A program made the position numbers and the translations under genes. DNA of 33,234 bases from contig NZ_JACJSI010000072.1 in assembly GCF_014698065.1 (NCBI RefSeq), positions 1 to 33,234 on the forward strand, given 5' to 3'. Positions 1-8,725 of this stretch are shown piece after piece. Every line of letters starts with the position of its first letter. Position 1 is the stretch's first letter. The notes under the pieces are model-generated. The model did no database searches. It was not told where the DNA came from and saw nothing but the letters and a program-made list of their open reading frames with translations. Source of the stretch: Nostoc flagelliforme FACHB-838 (GTDB taxonomy: Bacteria > Cyanobacteriota > Cyanobacteriia > Cyanobacteriales > Nostocaceae).

Positions 1-185
1 GTCCAAACGAGAGGAGAAAAAGGAAATTACAGTACGCAACGTGTAAGATTTAACTCTAATTCTTCTGCTTAACTCTTTGTTACATACTTATAAATTTTCT
101 CCACGACTTACTTCTAAACACAGAAAATATTTACAAGTTACCGGATAAAAATTGGGAACTTTGTTATTTTGATTTAGAAAAAGAA

Positions 186-410
186 GTGACTTACCCATTT
201 TTTATAACGCACGATGAAATCAAAAATAATTTTAGAAAAGAAATAAATTTTTTAATTGTTATTGAATCTGAGTTTGAAGAACTAATTATAATACCCGAAA
301 TAAAGGAATTGATAGACTCTCAGAGGGTAGCGACATCTCGTTCAATGACGACATTTGAATACTTAGATACTTATCAACGTTTTCAGTCATTTTATGAAAG
401 GCTATCTTGA
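186..410 (+). CDS. small hypothetical protein, possibly 5'-truncated
   Basis: I do not recognise this 74-residue protein. It is acidic, with a hydrophobic stretch (FLIVIESEFEELIIIPEI) near the middle, and begins at a GTG with no clear ribosome binding site. The same frame stays open upstream to a stop at 57-59. The translation of that part (for example PDKNWELCYFDLEKE just before the GTG) reads like protein, but it holds no ATG, GTG or TTG. The gene has therefore probably lost its true N-terminus, or the start is non-canonical. The downstream gap to 608 contains only HIP1-type sites. Confidence 0.35.
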   Translation: MTYPFFITHDEIKNNFRKEINFLIVIESEFEELIIIPEIKELIDSQRVATSRSMTTFEYLDTYQRFQSFYERLS

Positions 411-607
411 AATAGGGGGGTGACTATCAATCGATACAGCTTGTTAACAATCACCAATACCCTATTCGCAGTCTTGCCCATAACCATACACTATAAAAGT
501 CATAAAGTTTGAAGAAAGACCGATCGCAACATTGAGCAGGAACTAGCTAAAAAAGAGCGATCGCACTCCACCAAATACAATGAGGAACTAGTGTTATACC
601 TCAAAAT

Positions 608-2362
608 TTATCTCACACTCCTAAACCACTCAGTAATCCCTTGAGCGATCGCATTTGCCATTTTCTTTTGTTCTTCTGGGTTCACTATCTGCTCAAATTC
701 ATCGGGATTACTCATAAAACCCAATTCCAGCAACACTGATGGCGCAGCAGCGGGACGTGTCAGCGCTAGGTTGTTCCAAAACACGCCATAATGAGGTTTA
801 CTGAGTTTTTTGACTACATAGTTCTGTAAAAATATTGCCAGGCTGTGAGCTTGGGGATGATACCAAAAAGTGCCGAATCCCTTAGTTTTCTCGGCATCGC
901 CATTATCGGGTAGAGAGTTGTGATGTATGGAAAGAGCGATCGCAGGTTCTTCTTGACTGATAATTGCCTGACGTTCTACTAGCGAAACTTCGCGATCGTC
1001 CTCTCGTGTCATCACCACCGTTGCCCCTTGCTTCACCAACTCGTCGCGCAGCAACTTCGATATCACTAAATTGACATCTTTTTCTAAATATCCAGTTGGA
1101 CCACTGGCACCAGATTCTTTACCGCCATGCCCTGGATCTAGTACAATCTTGAAATTAGCTAAAAGCTTGTGTCTTGTGTTCCCAATTTTAGGCGGATGAC
1201 GCAAAGCCAAAACCAGGGTAGTGCCGTCGTATCTCAGCTTATATCCCCACTGTTGAGCTTTTTTAAAGTTAAAGGTGTATTTTACTTGTCCTGGAGCTTC
1301 CTGTTGCCAATCTAGACGATTAATTAAGGGGTCATCATCCAGGCGAATTATGTCCGTTTGGGCAGTGGTATTGTAGAGAGTGAGAGCGAGAGCTTGCTCA
1401 CTTTGTTGTACGCTCACAGGTACAGGAACTTGTAAAGGGAAAACTATCTCTGTCGCATTAGGGAGTTGACGATATCCGACACTGCGAATGATAGTCTGTG
1501 GCTCAATTGCACCAGGGAGAATGCGGGTTTCTTTACTATTAATCCAAGCGCCATAGTCTAGGCGCAACCATTCACCTTCCCTACCTGTAACTGTTGCGCG
1601 TGTGCCTTTGGGCAGTGGTGTAAGTCGGGAATAATCGGTGCTTGGGCCAGTGCGAGCAACGCCTGACTCTACTGTAACCTCAGAAACTGGCAACTGTGCT
1701 CTTGAGAGGATTTGAATTTTACCAGTCCCTGGTTGAGTTATCGTCTTGCCATCGAGTGTCAGTTGAAACTGAGGTTGTCCCAAATCGGCAGATGTTGTCA
1801 CTGAGGTGCAACCTTTGTAATTGTCTACGCTAGACTGGGCATGAGGCTGATTTTGCCCTGTCAAAGCTGCCAAATTACTTGGTAGTTGTGCCTGTTGGGG
1901 TTGGGGCGAAAGGGCAATAGTTTCATTAGCTAACTTGACAGATACATTGGCTTTGGGGGGTGCGATCGCGCTAAAACAAATTAGTTCTCCTGGTAGTCTG
2001 GCAATGTCAACTGCGGGAGTCAGGGAATCTTTAGCAAAGGCTAACCCCTGTGGTAACTCAGGGCCAGTGGTAAGCCTTGTCACTTTAATCTGGAGTTCTT
2101 GATTGTCGTGACGCACAGTAAAAAGATTCTCCCCCAACTGCAAGGGGAAACTAGGGGAAAAATGACCTGCTTTGCTGCGGGTAATTGGCTTACTATTGAT
2201 CAAAACCTGACCATCTGGTGGTGCAGTGCCCAGAAAGAAGATTTTTTGGGCACTTGTCTGGTAGTTTGTCTGGGGAAAAACGACTATAAGAGATGGTTCT
2301 GCCAATGCTACGGAGGAGGTGAGAATACAGCCTAGTATTACTAATCCAAAAAGCTTTTTCAC
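608..2362 (-). CDS. secreted N-acetylmuramoyl-L-alanine amidase (SH3-like + Amidase_3)
   Basis: Zinc amidase that cleaves the bond between N-acetylmuramic acid and L-alanine in peptidoglycan, expected in the periplasm. The GTG at 2362 was chosen because it gives a clean signal peptide (KK, hydrophobic core, cleavage near SVALA/EP); a further ATG at 2404 would add 14 poorly fitting residues. An SH3-like domain (around VTVESGVARTGPSTDYSRL) sits in the middle of the chain. The C-terminal Amidase_3 domain shows the zinc ligands and catalytic Glu: DPGHGG, YLEKD, SIHHN and LLELGF. About 584 residues, usual for cyanobacterial AmiC-like enzymes used in septal and heterocyst wall remodelling (family knowledge). 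It is divergent from pyrG, sharing a short intergenic region. Confidence 0.9.
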   Translation of the reverse strand: MKKLFGLVILGCILTSSVALAEPSLIVVFPQTNYQTSAQKIFFLGTAPPDGQVLINSKPITRSKAGHFSPSFPLQLGENLFTVRHDNQELQIKVTRLTTGPELPQGLAFAKDSLTPAVDIARLPGELICFSAIAPPKANVSVKLANETIALSPQPQQAQLPSNLAALTGQNQPHAQSSVDNYKGCTSVTTSADLGQPQFQLTLDGKTITQPGTGKIQILSRAQLPVSEVTVESGVARTGPSTDYSRLTPLPKGTRATVTGREGEWLRLDYGAWINSKETRILPGAIEPQTIIRSVGYRQLPNATEIVFPLQVPVPVSVQQSEQALALTLYNTTAQTDIIRLDDDPLINRLDWQQEAPGQVKYTFNFKKAQQWGYKLRYDGTTLVLALRHPPKIGNTRHKLLANFKIVLDPGHGGKESGASGPTGYLEKDVNLVISKLLRDELVKQGATVVMTREDDREVSLVERQAIISQEEPAIALSIHHNSLPDNGDAEKTKGFGTFWYHPQAHSLAIFLQNYVVKKLSKPHYGVFWNNLALTRPAAAPSVLLELGFMSNPDEFEQIVNPEEQKKMANAIAQGITEWFRSVR

Positions 2363-2447
2363 TGCAAAATCACAGAAGATTACACCACAATAACTGTGGC
2401 ACAATGACGGGATGTATTTTTAGAAGTTGTTAGAAATTCAAATTACT

Positions 2448-4085
2448 ATGACTAAGTTTATCTTTGTAACTGGAGGCGTAGTTTCCAGTATTGGTAAGGG
2501 CATTGTAGCAGCAAGTCTAGGGCGTTTGCTCAAGTCGCGCGAATATTCGGTATCGATTCTCAAACTCGACCCTTATATCAATATCGACCCTGGTACGATG
2601 AGTCCCTTTCAACATGGGGAAGTATTCGTTACCCAGGATGGTGCGGAGACAGATTTGGACTTGGGGCATTACGAACGCTTTACTGATACCTCAATGTCGC
2701 GTTTGAACTGTGTTACTACTGGGTCAATTTACCAGGCAGTTATCAATAAGGAGCGGCGCGGAGACTACAATGGCGGCACTGTACAGGTAATTCCTCATAT
2801 TACCAATGAAATTAAAGAGCGGATTCTGCGAGTTGCTAAAAGCACAAATCCTTCTGTAGTAATTACAGAAATTGGCGGTACGGTAGGAGATATTGAATCA
2901 CTGCCGTTTTTGGAAGCAATTCGCCAGTTCCGTAAAGAGGTGGGACGGCAGAATGTGCTGTATATGCACGTAACGCTAGTACCGTGGATTGCCTCGGCGG
3001 GTGAAATGAAAACTAAGCCGACACAACATTCAGTTAAAGAACTGAGATCCATTGGTATTCAACCAGATATTTTAGTTTGTCGCAGCGATCGCCCCTTACC
3101 CAAGGGATTAAAACAAAAATTGTCGGGATTTTGCGATGTACCGGAAGAATGCGTCATCACTTCCCAAGATGCCAAAAGTATCTATGAAGTACCGCTGAAT
3201 CTGGAACGGGAAGGAATGGCAGAACAAGTGCTGAACTTGCTGCAAATGGAACAACGTAAACCAGATTTGACGCAGTGGCAAACTTTGGTACAACGGTTAC
3301 ATAGTCCCAAGCACGAGGTAGAAATTGCCATCGTTGGTAAATATGTGCAGTTAAGTGATGCTTACTTATCTGTAGTAGAAGCGCTAAACCACGCGGCAAT
3401 CTCCACTTATGGCAAATTGCGCCTGCGTTGGATAAATTCAGAAGATTTGGAAACTGAAGCCCCAGAAACTTATCTTAAGGGTGTCGATGGCATAGTTGTG
3501 CCAGGAGGTTTCGGCGTTAGGGGAGTGGATGGCAAAATTGCCGCCATCAAATATGCCCGCGATCGCCAAATTCCCTTTTTAGGTTTATGCCTGGGTATGC
3601 AATGTTCTGTAATTGAATGGGCCCGGCACGTAGGGGGATTAACAGGTGCTAACAGTGCCGAATTTGACCCTTATACAATTGATCCAGTAATTAATTTATT
3701 GCCAGAACAGCAAGAAGTAGTGGATTTAGGGGGTACAATGCGCTTAGGATTATACCCTTGCCGTGTTCTCCCTGATACTTTAGCTTTTAAGCTTTATCAA
3801 GAAGATGTGATTTATGAGCGACATCGACATCGCTATGAGTTCAATAATGCTTACCGCGATTTGTTGTTAAAGTCTGGCTATATGATCAGCGGTACTTCTC
3901 CCGATGGACGCTTAGTTGAAATTGTGGAATTGTCCAAGCACCCATTCTTTCTTGCTTGCCAATTTCATCCAGAATTTCAATCACGCCCTAGTAGCCCTCA
4001 TCCCTTATTTAAAGGGTTTATTCAAACAGCGATCGCTCTTTCTACTTCAACATCTAATACACCTACACCATTGGAGGTGTCATAA
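2448..4085 (+). CDS. pyrG: CTP synthase
   Basis: ATP- and glutamine-dependent amination of UTP to CTP, the last step of pyrimidine nucleotide synthesis, in the cytoplasm. The N-terminal amidoligase domain starts MTKFIFVTGGVVSSIGKGI with the conserved SSIGKG loop, followed by DPYINIDPGTMSPFQHGEV. The C-terminal class I glutamine amidotransferase domain has the nucleophile Cys in GLCLGMQC and the His/Glu pair in FHPEF. Its 545 residues are normal for the family. The ATG at 2448 is preferred over an upstream TTG (2427) because it gives the canonical N-terminus. Nothing looks odd in it. Confidence 0.97.
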   Translation: MTKFIFVTGGVVSSIGKGIVAASLGRLLKSREYSVSILKLDPYINIDPGTMSPFQHGEVFVTQDGAETDLDLGHYERFTDTSMSRLNCVTTGSIYQAVINKERRGDYNGGTVQVIPHITNEIKERILRVAKSTNPSVVITEIGGTVGDIESLPFLEAIRQFRKEVGRQNVLYMHVTLVPWIASAGEMKTKPTQHSVKELRSIGIQPDILVCRSDRPLPKGLKQKLSGFCDVPEECVITSQDAKSIYEVPLNLEREGMAEQVLNLLQMEQRKPDLTQWQTLVQRLHSPKHEVEIAIVGKYVQLSDAYLSVVEALNHAAISTYGKLRLRWINSEDLETEAPETYLKGVDGIVVPGGFGVRGVDGKIAAIKYARDRQIPFLGLCLGMQCSVIEWARHVGGLTGANSAEFDPYTIDPVINLLPEQQEVVDLGGTMRLGLYPCRVLPDTLAFKLYQEDVIYERHRHRYEFNNAYRDLLLKSGYMISGTSPDGRLVEIVELSKHPFFLACQFHPEFQSRPSSPHPLFKGFIQTAIALSTSTSNTPTPLEVS

Positions 4086-4100
4086 CAATTCATCACTCAT

Positions 4101-4128
4101 AATTGATAATTGATAATTGATAATTGAT
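4101..4128. repeat. short tandem repeat, heptamer AATTGAT x4
   Basis: Four perfect copies of AATTGAT follow the pyrG stop by 15 bp. Heptameric short tandem repeats of this kind are typical of intergenic DNA in Nostocales. Confidence 0.9.
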
Positions 4129-4207
4129 TGCAACATTAACTTAAGGCTTCAGTAAATTTGGACATCCAGGGTGCATCATTCGTAAATTTCGGACTTGAGG
4201 AGATGTT

Positions 4208-4630
4208 GTGGCGTACTGGGTGAAAATCCTTTACGAGAGGAGAGAATATGTAGTGAATTTTGAACGTGTCCATGCTTTTTGTTATGAACTCAATGGCAGG
4301 GTTACTTTTTGGTTGCCCGATAGTGCCATTCCCATAGTGATTAACCCGCAAAAGAACTTGGAAGATTATCAAAAGATTCTCGATTATTTAGAATGTGTGA
4401 CAGGATTAGAATTAGATCATGCCCACTGGGTGAAAATAATTTACGAAAAAAATGAATATGTAATTAATCTCAATTGCATTAGTTCTTTTTGTCATGAACC
4501 GAACGGCAGGATAACTTTTTGGTTGCCAGATGGCACTATTCCCATCATTATCAACCCTGTGAGTAATCCTGAATCTTATGAAAAAGTTGTGAAATACGTT
4601 CAGAAAGCAACTGGATATTGTTTGTCTTAG
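4208..4630 (+). CDS. two-copy tandem-domain protein of unknown function
   Basis: No family name recognised. The 140 residues are an internal duplication: residues about 2-67 and 75-140 align with about 36 identities in 66. Shared features are WVKI(L/I)YE, EYV(V/I)N, FC.E..NGR(V/I)TFWLPD, IPI.INP and a C-terminal amphipathic helix ending in TG. Each copy looks like a small mostly-beta domain with a final helix; one Cys is conserved in each (SFCHE/AFCYE). The GTG start at 4208 is supported by GAGGAG about 5 bp upstream. It lies alone after pyrG and upstream of a Uma2 gene. No signal peptide or membrane segment. Confidence 0.7.
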   Translation: MAYWVKILYERREYVVNFERVHAFCYELNGRVTFWLPDSAIPIVINPQKNLEDYQKILDYLECVTGLELDHAHWVKIIYEKNEYVINLNCISSFCHEPNGRITFWLPDGTIPIIINPVSNPESYEKVVKYVQKATGYCLS

Positions 4631-4709
4631 TGTAAACGAGGAACTTACTCCTACTAAACTTTTAACTCAAGGTAACAATGTTAGCAATAAAGGCACGAGG
4701 AAAGATTCA

Positions 4710-5273
4710 ATGAATACTGTTGTGCTTAATCTAGAACCGATTGCTCATTTAAGCGACGAACAATTTTATCAATTGTGTATTGCTAATAGCGATTTAAGCC
4801 TAGAAATGAATGCAGCAGGAGAATTAATAATTGTGCCACCAGTAGGAGGAGAAAGGGGAAATCAAGAAGCTGGACTGATCGCTGATTTAGAAATCTGGAA
4901 TCGTCAAGCTAAATTAGGCAAAGTTTTTAGTTCTTCGACTATCTTTATACTTCCAAATGGTGCAAAACGTTCCCCTGATGCGTCTTGGGTAAAGTTGGAA
5001 CGATGGGAAGCTTTAACACTAGAACAACGAAAAAAATTTCCGCCACTTGTACCCGATTTTGCAATTGAACTGCGTTCTGAGACAGATCGGCTTGCACCTA
5101 TCCAAGCGAAAATGAAGGAATACATAGAAAATGGTTTGCGTTTAGGTTGGCTAATTAATCCTCAAGATAACCAAGTGGAAATTTACCGACTTTTGAAAGC
5201 TGTAGAAGTTATTCAAATGCCAGCAATTATTTCTGGAGAAGATATATTACCTGGATTTAATTTGCAAGTATAG
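4710..5273 (+). CDS. Uma2 family endonuclease-like protein (DUF820)
   Basis: Member of the large cyanobacterial Uma2/DUF820 family with a PD-(D/E)XK restriction-endonuclease fold; the biological substrate is unknown. Typical elements are seen: LSDEQFYQLC, the GELIIVPP strand-turn, the putative acidic pair in RSPDASWV and FAIELRSETD, and the Lys-containing helix QAKMKEYIENG followed by LGWLINP. Its 187 residues are family-typical. Starts at the ATG; the upstream AGGAAAG is a plausible ribosome binding site. Confidence 0.9.
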   Translation: MNTVVLNLEPIAHLSDEQFYQLCIANSDLSLEMNAAGELIIVPPVGGERGNQEAGLIADLEIWNRQAKLGKVFSSSTIFILPNGAKRSPDASWVKLERWEALTLEQRKKFPPLVPDFAIELRSETDRLAPIQAKMKEYIENGLRLGWLINPQDNQVEIYRLLKAVEVIQMPAIISGEDILPGFNLQV

Positions 5274-5294
5274 GTAGGCGATAAGCCTCAGTCC

Positions 5295-5936
5295 CTAGTT
5301 CTCAGTGGGTAAAAGCACAATTAATTCTCCAAGGCGCTTCAAGATACTGAGTACTTGGTGTAGTTCTGAATCACGTTCAATTGATAGCGCATCAGATCGA
5401 GCATAGCAAGGATGTTCTTGTTGAATCAATTTGACAAAAACAAATTCCCTCCCGTTGATTAGTAAACCAAAAGTCGGTTGTGCAGGATTTGGACAATCAA
5501 GCATATAAGCGAGTGCTTGAGGTAGGGCTGTCATCACATCAAATTTACTGCTTTTAGATTCGATGACAAGTAGCCAAAAACGTTTTTGGATGACAAGAAC
5601 ATCAATGTTTCCTTTAACGATAAAGCTTTCGTCTTCAGCAGAAATCTCCACAGAAGTCTCGGTTTCAATCTCAAAAGGAGGTTGATAAAATCCAGCTAAA
5701 TCGAGTAAAGGAGACAGCACTACCATCTTTACCGCCTCTTCTGACATCAGACGGTGCTTATTCAAGTTTAAATAGTTGCTTTTTACTCGTGCGATCGCTT
5801 GCTTTTCACCATCAGTCAGAGTTGGTAAATTTTCTGTCCATTCAGGAAAGAAGTTAATGTCTGTGGCAAGTTGCAAACCAAATTTTTCTTCTAATTCGTA
5901 AATACTGATGTCTCTAGCTGGGATTGTTTGAACCAT
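5295..5936 (-). CDS. HsdR-N-like nuclease-fold protein (orphan)
   Basis: Similar in layout to the N-terminal nuclease domain of type I restriction R subunits and to the stand-alone proteins of this kind that are frequent in cyanobacteria. After a helical N-terminal part there is a PD-(D/E)XK-like core: GNIDVLVIQ, then WLLVIESKSS (E and K of the ExK motif), then a helix with ALAYML. There is no helicase or translocase part and no HsdM or HsdS gene beside it, so restriction activity cannot be assumed. 213 residues. It converges with the Uma2 gene and lies 3 bp downstream of the ROK gene on the same strand, so co-transcription is likely. Confidence 0.75.
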   Translation of the reverse strand: MVQTIPARDISIYELEEKFGLQLATDINFFPEWTENLPTLTDGEKQAIARVKSNYLNLNKHRLMSEEAVKMVVLSPLLDLAGFYQPPFEIETETSVEISAEDESFIVKGNIDVLVIQKRFWLLVIESKSSKFDVMTALPQALAYMLDCPNPAQPTFGLLINGREFVFVKLIQQEHPCYARSDALSIERDSELHQVLSILKRLGELIVLLPTEN

Positions 5937-5939
5937 AAT

Positions 5940-6842
5940 CTAACATTCCGAATAGCGTTGCCATGCCAACTTTGCTGCACCCATTATCCCGGCAAAGTTT
6001 CCTAACTCCGCTGGCAATATTTGTAAACCTGCTCGTGATAAAGGCTGCACTCGCTTCTCGATTTCTGCCTTCACTGCTGGTAAGAAAAATTCAAAGCTGC
6101 CACTGATACCGCCACCAATGATGATCGCTTGTGGTGTGAGTACATAAATTAAACTCGTCAAACCTATCCCTAAATAAGTGCCATATTCTTGCCAAAAAGT
6201 CAATGCTGTGGCATCTCCTTGCTGGGCAAGAAAACCCAATTCGATAGGTTCTTTAAGAGTGCGGCGGCGAATTGCAGTAGCACAGGCATATTGTTCCAAA
6301 GAACCTCGATTGCCACTATTACAAATTGGGCCATCAGGATTTAATGAAATTAAACCCAATTCCCCGGCGGCTCCTTGATGTCCAATAAATAGTTTGCCAT
6401 TGAGGATAATTGCACCACCAACCCCAGTTCCTAAAGTTAGCAGAATCAGATTTTGAAAATGGCGACCGGCTCCCAACCAAGCTTCTCCCAAAAGAGCGCA
6501 ATTAGCATCATTAGCGATCGCAGTCGGTTTGCCAATTTTAGCTTCTAACCAGTCTGCTAAAGGCACATCGATCCATCCAGGCAAGTTAATGGCGATTTTG
6601 GCAATGCGTCCCTTTGCATCAGATGGGCCAGGAGTACCAACACCAATCGCAACAGCTTGATTACCTGGATCAATTTGGGCGATCGCATCTATCAGCACCG
6701 CCAGCACCGCCTCCGGCGTTGTCGGTTGGGGAGATGCCACAGTTAAAGATTGCAGACAAGTCCCATCATCTGCAAAACGCCCCAGCTTAATCGCTGTTCC
6801 CCCTACATCAATGCCAATTACTTGAATTTTGTCATTTGTCAT
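5940..6842 (-). CDS. ROK family sugar kinase (glucokinase-like), atypical zinc motif
   Basis: Predicted ATP-dependent hexose or N-acetylhexosamine kinase of the ROK family. The N-terminal phosphate loop is IGIDVGGTAIK, and the catalytic Asp lies in NDANCALLGE. The ROK segments LTLGTGVGGAIILNG and GHQGAAGELG are present, and the C-terminus has IIIGGGIS. The usual zinc cluster CxCGxxGCxE reads ICNSGNRGSLE here, so two of the three Cys are Ser and structural zinc is unlikely. Residues 1-5 (MTNDK) are encoded by a heptamer repeat overlapping the start; the conserved domain begins only at about residue 8. Confidence 0.88.
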   Translation of the reverse strand: MTNDKIQVIGIDVGGTAIKLGRFADDGTCLQSLTVASPQPTTPEAVLAVLIDAIAQIDPGNQAVAIGVGTPGPSDAKGRIAKIAINLPGWIDVPLADWLEAKIGKPTAIANDANCALLGEAWLGAGRHFQNLILLTLGTGVGGAIILNGKLFIGHQGAAGELGLISLNPDGPICNSGNRGSLEQYACATAIRRRTLKEPIELGFLAQQGDATALTFWQEYGTYLGIGLTSLIYVLTPQAIIIGGGISGSFEFFLPAVKAEIEKRVQPLSRAGLQILPAELGNFAGIMGAAKLAWQRYSEC

Positions 6843-6858
6843 TTGTCATTTGTCATTT
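6831..6858. repeat. heptamer GTCATTT x4 overlapping the ROK gene start
   Basis: Four perfect tandem copies. On the minus strand the unit reads AAATGAC and supplies the ATG of the ROK gene. The DNA up to about 6925 continues with looser GGGCATTGG/CCTATTG-type repeats. Confidence 0.9.
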
Positions 6859-6938
6859 GTAATTGAGCATTGGGCATGGGGCATTGGCAATTGGTGAACA
6901 GCTATTCCCTATTGCCTATTATTGGGTGCGAGTAGTTT

Positions 6939-7148
6939 TCATCCCCGATCTGTTAGCGCAGCGTCTTTGCTTGGGAGAAGACGCGCGGCTTTCAACTCCG
7001 ATTTTTGTAAATTAGCAAAATTCGTGCTGCGGAAACTCGATTGCTCGTGCCAACCTGTAACTGGCGCACCTCTTAAAATGCCAGCAAGGGCAACAGAAAG
7101 GATAAATCCGCCAGTAGCGGCGGCAATTAACGTTAGATTATCTTTCAT
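6939..7148 (-). CDS. small membrane-anchored hypothetical protein
   Basis: 69 residues. The N-terminal segment LTLIAAATGGFILSVALAG is a good single membrane helix, followed by a short polar tail. An AGAGAG ribosome binding site lies about 6 bp before the ATG. I do not recognise a family. The last third is encoded by a short inverted repeat (GCGTCT...AGACGC, about 6959-6988), so the original C-terminus may have been altered by a small repeat insertion. Confidence 0.45.
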   Translation of the reverse strand: MKDNLTLIAAATGGFILSVALAGILRGAPVTGWHEQSSFRSTNFANLQKSELKAARLLPSKDAALTDRG

Positions 7149-7166
7149 ACAAATCTCTCTATTGTT

Positions 7167-7218
7167 TATTTGTCAATTGTCATTTGTCTTTTGTCCAAAA
7201 CCAATGACCAATGACTAA
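7167..7218. repeat. degenerate heptamer repeats (GTCATTT / TGACCAA types)
   Basis: Imperfect tandem units (GTCAATT, GTCATTT, GTCTTTT, then TGACCAA, TGACTAA) fill the gap between the small membrane ORF and the permease gene stop. Confidence 0.7.
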
Positions 7219-7221
7219 TGA

Positions 7222-8118
7222 CTATTTCCGGATTCTATTTTCTCTTCGTAAACGGGGATTGACAAATTCATTTAACCCTTCACCAAGTAGTGATAACCCT
7301 ACCACCATGAATGTCATGGTTAAACCAGGGAAAAGTGTAGTCCACCAAATGCCAGTGGGTAAAGCTTCTAAGGCTTGTTTTAAATCATGTCCCCATTCTG
7401 GCACTTCTTCGGGAAGTCCTAGCCCCAAAAAACCCAAACCGCCCAACACCAAAATTGCATCAGCAGCGTTGAGTGTGAATAAGACGGGTACGCTTTGAAT
7501 GACGTTGAAAAATAAATAACGAGAAAGCACAACCCAAGTGGAAGCGCCCATTGCTTGAGCAGCTTCGATGAACACTTCAGTTTTCACGCTCACGGTGTGG
7601 TTGCGAACAACGCGGTAATATTGGGGAATGTAGGCAATGCTAATAGCGATCGCTGCATTTAATATTCCACGCCCCACCACAAACGCCAGCGTTACAGATA
7701 GCAGTAGCCCCGGTAGAGTATAGATGCTATCCATAATAAACAGCAACACTTTATCCAATTTTCCACCGAGATAACCACTCAGCATCCCCAAAGGCACACC
7801 GATAATCATACTCAGCGCCGTCGCCAAAATCACCACCTGCAAAGCAGCTTGAGCGCCGAACAGCGTCCGGGAGAACACATCATAACCCAGGCGACTAGTA
7901 CCAAACCAATGTTTACCTGAGGGTGGCTCGTGAATTGGGTTAGAGAGAAAATCTTTGGGGTTTTGCAGCCATCCCCAAGCCTGCAATACGGGAGCGAAGA
8001 ATGCCAGAAAGATGAAAAATAGGGTAATGGCTAACCCAATGAGCATGAGTTTTTGCGAAAGATTGAGACTTTTGCCAAACTGTAAAAATGTCGGTAGTCG
8101 CCGTTTTGTAATGGCCAT
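7222..8118 (-). CDS. ABC transporter permease, DppC/OppC type
   Basis: Inner-membrane permease of a peptide/nickel-type ABC importer. 298 residues with an N-terminal membrane segment (LMLIGLAITLFFIFLAFFAP), the OppC-N region ending HWFGTSRLGYDVFSRTLFGAQ, then five further hydrophobic segments. The ATPase-contacting EAA loop is EAAQAMGASTWVVLSRYLFF. The family's RxG.D signature is present as SRLGYD. No partner genes (binding protein, DppB, DppD/F) flank it, so the rest of the transporter must be encoded elsewhere, as is common in cyanobacteria. A HIP1 site lies just before the start. Confidence 0.92.
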   Translation of the reverse strand: MAITKRRLPTFLQFGKSLNLSQKLMLIGLAITLFFIFLAFFAPVLQAWGWLQNPKDFLSNPIHEPPSGKHWFGTSRLGYDVFSRTLFGAQAALQVVILATALSMIIGVPLGMLSGYLGGKLDKVLLFIMDSIYTLPGLLLSVTLAFVVGRGILNAAIAISIAYIPQYYRVVRNHTVSVKTEVFIEAAQAMGASTWVVLSRYLFFNVIQSVPVLFTLNAADAILVLGGLGFLGLGLPEEVPEWGHDLKQALEALPTGIWWTTLFPGLTMTFMVVGLSLLGEGLNEFVNPRLRRENRIRK

Positions 8119-8308
8119 GTGCGATCGCCTGGAGCAAAGCTTGATACGCTGACTATTTTACATATCAGATAGGGGATTGCGTAAACATCGTGAATAAAAG
8201 TCTAACTGTTTCGCAGTGGATACAGAGCTAGACTGAGTTAGAGGTGAGATTATCCCTTATTTTTGCTAGAGATAAATTACTAGTCAAGTGTTACCACAAT
8301 ACTTTGAG

Positions 8309-8725
8309 ATGCCTGCAAGAGATATTTATCATAACGCTGTTAAGAATGCCTTAGTTAAAGAAGGCTGGATAATTACAGATGACCCACTACATTTAAAGTG
8401 GGGTCAAAAAGATATGTATGTAGATTTAGGAGCTAAACAACTCTTAGCCGCAGAACAAGGAAGTAAAAAAATAGCTGTAGAAATTAAAAGTTTTATTAGT
8501 CCCTCAGAAATGGCAGACCTCAAAGATGCTATTGGAGGATTTATCATGTACCGTGCTGTTATCCATCGCCTCGAACCAAAAAGAACATTATATTTGGCAG
8601 TGCGCGACAGCGTATTTACAGCCTTGTTTGAGGAACCGATTGGTATACTTTTAATAGAAACTGAGAATCTTAAGTTACTCGTTTTTAATCCAGAAACTGA
8701 GAGGATTATTCAATGGATACCTTAG
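8309..8725 (+). CDS. xisH: XisH family protein
   Basis: XisH was defined as one of the controlling factors for excision of the fdxN element in Anabaena heterocysts; homologues are widespread outside that element. It begins MPARDIYHNAVKNALVKEGW, the family start, hence the ATG at 8309 rather than the GTG at 8288. The fold is nuclease-like, with acidic D in MYVDLGAKQLL and E/K in IAVEIKSF. About 138 residues, complete. It overlaps xisI by 13 bp, the usual pairing. Confidence 0.93.
   Translation: MPARDIYHNAVKNALVKEGWIITDDPLHLKWGQKDMYVDLGAKQLLAAEQGSKKIAVEIKSFISPSEMADLKDAIGGFIMYRAVIHRLEPKRTLYLAVRDSVFTALFEEPIGILLIETENLKLLVFNPETERIIQWIP

Noticed and set aside
2795..3399. Minus-strand ORFs inside pyrG
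   Set aside because: Shadows of the conserved pyrG frame with no family features or ribosome binding sites.
6831..6858. Heptamer repeat arrays as replication-origin iterons
   Set aside because: Same units occur at several gene junctions and no replication gene is near; they fit Nostocales short tandem repeats.
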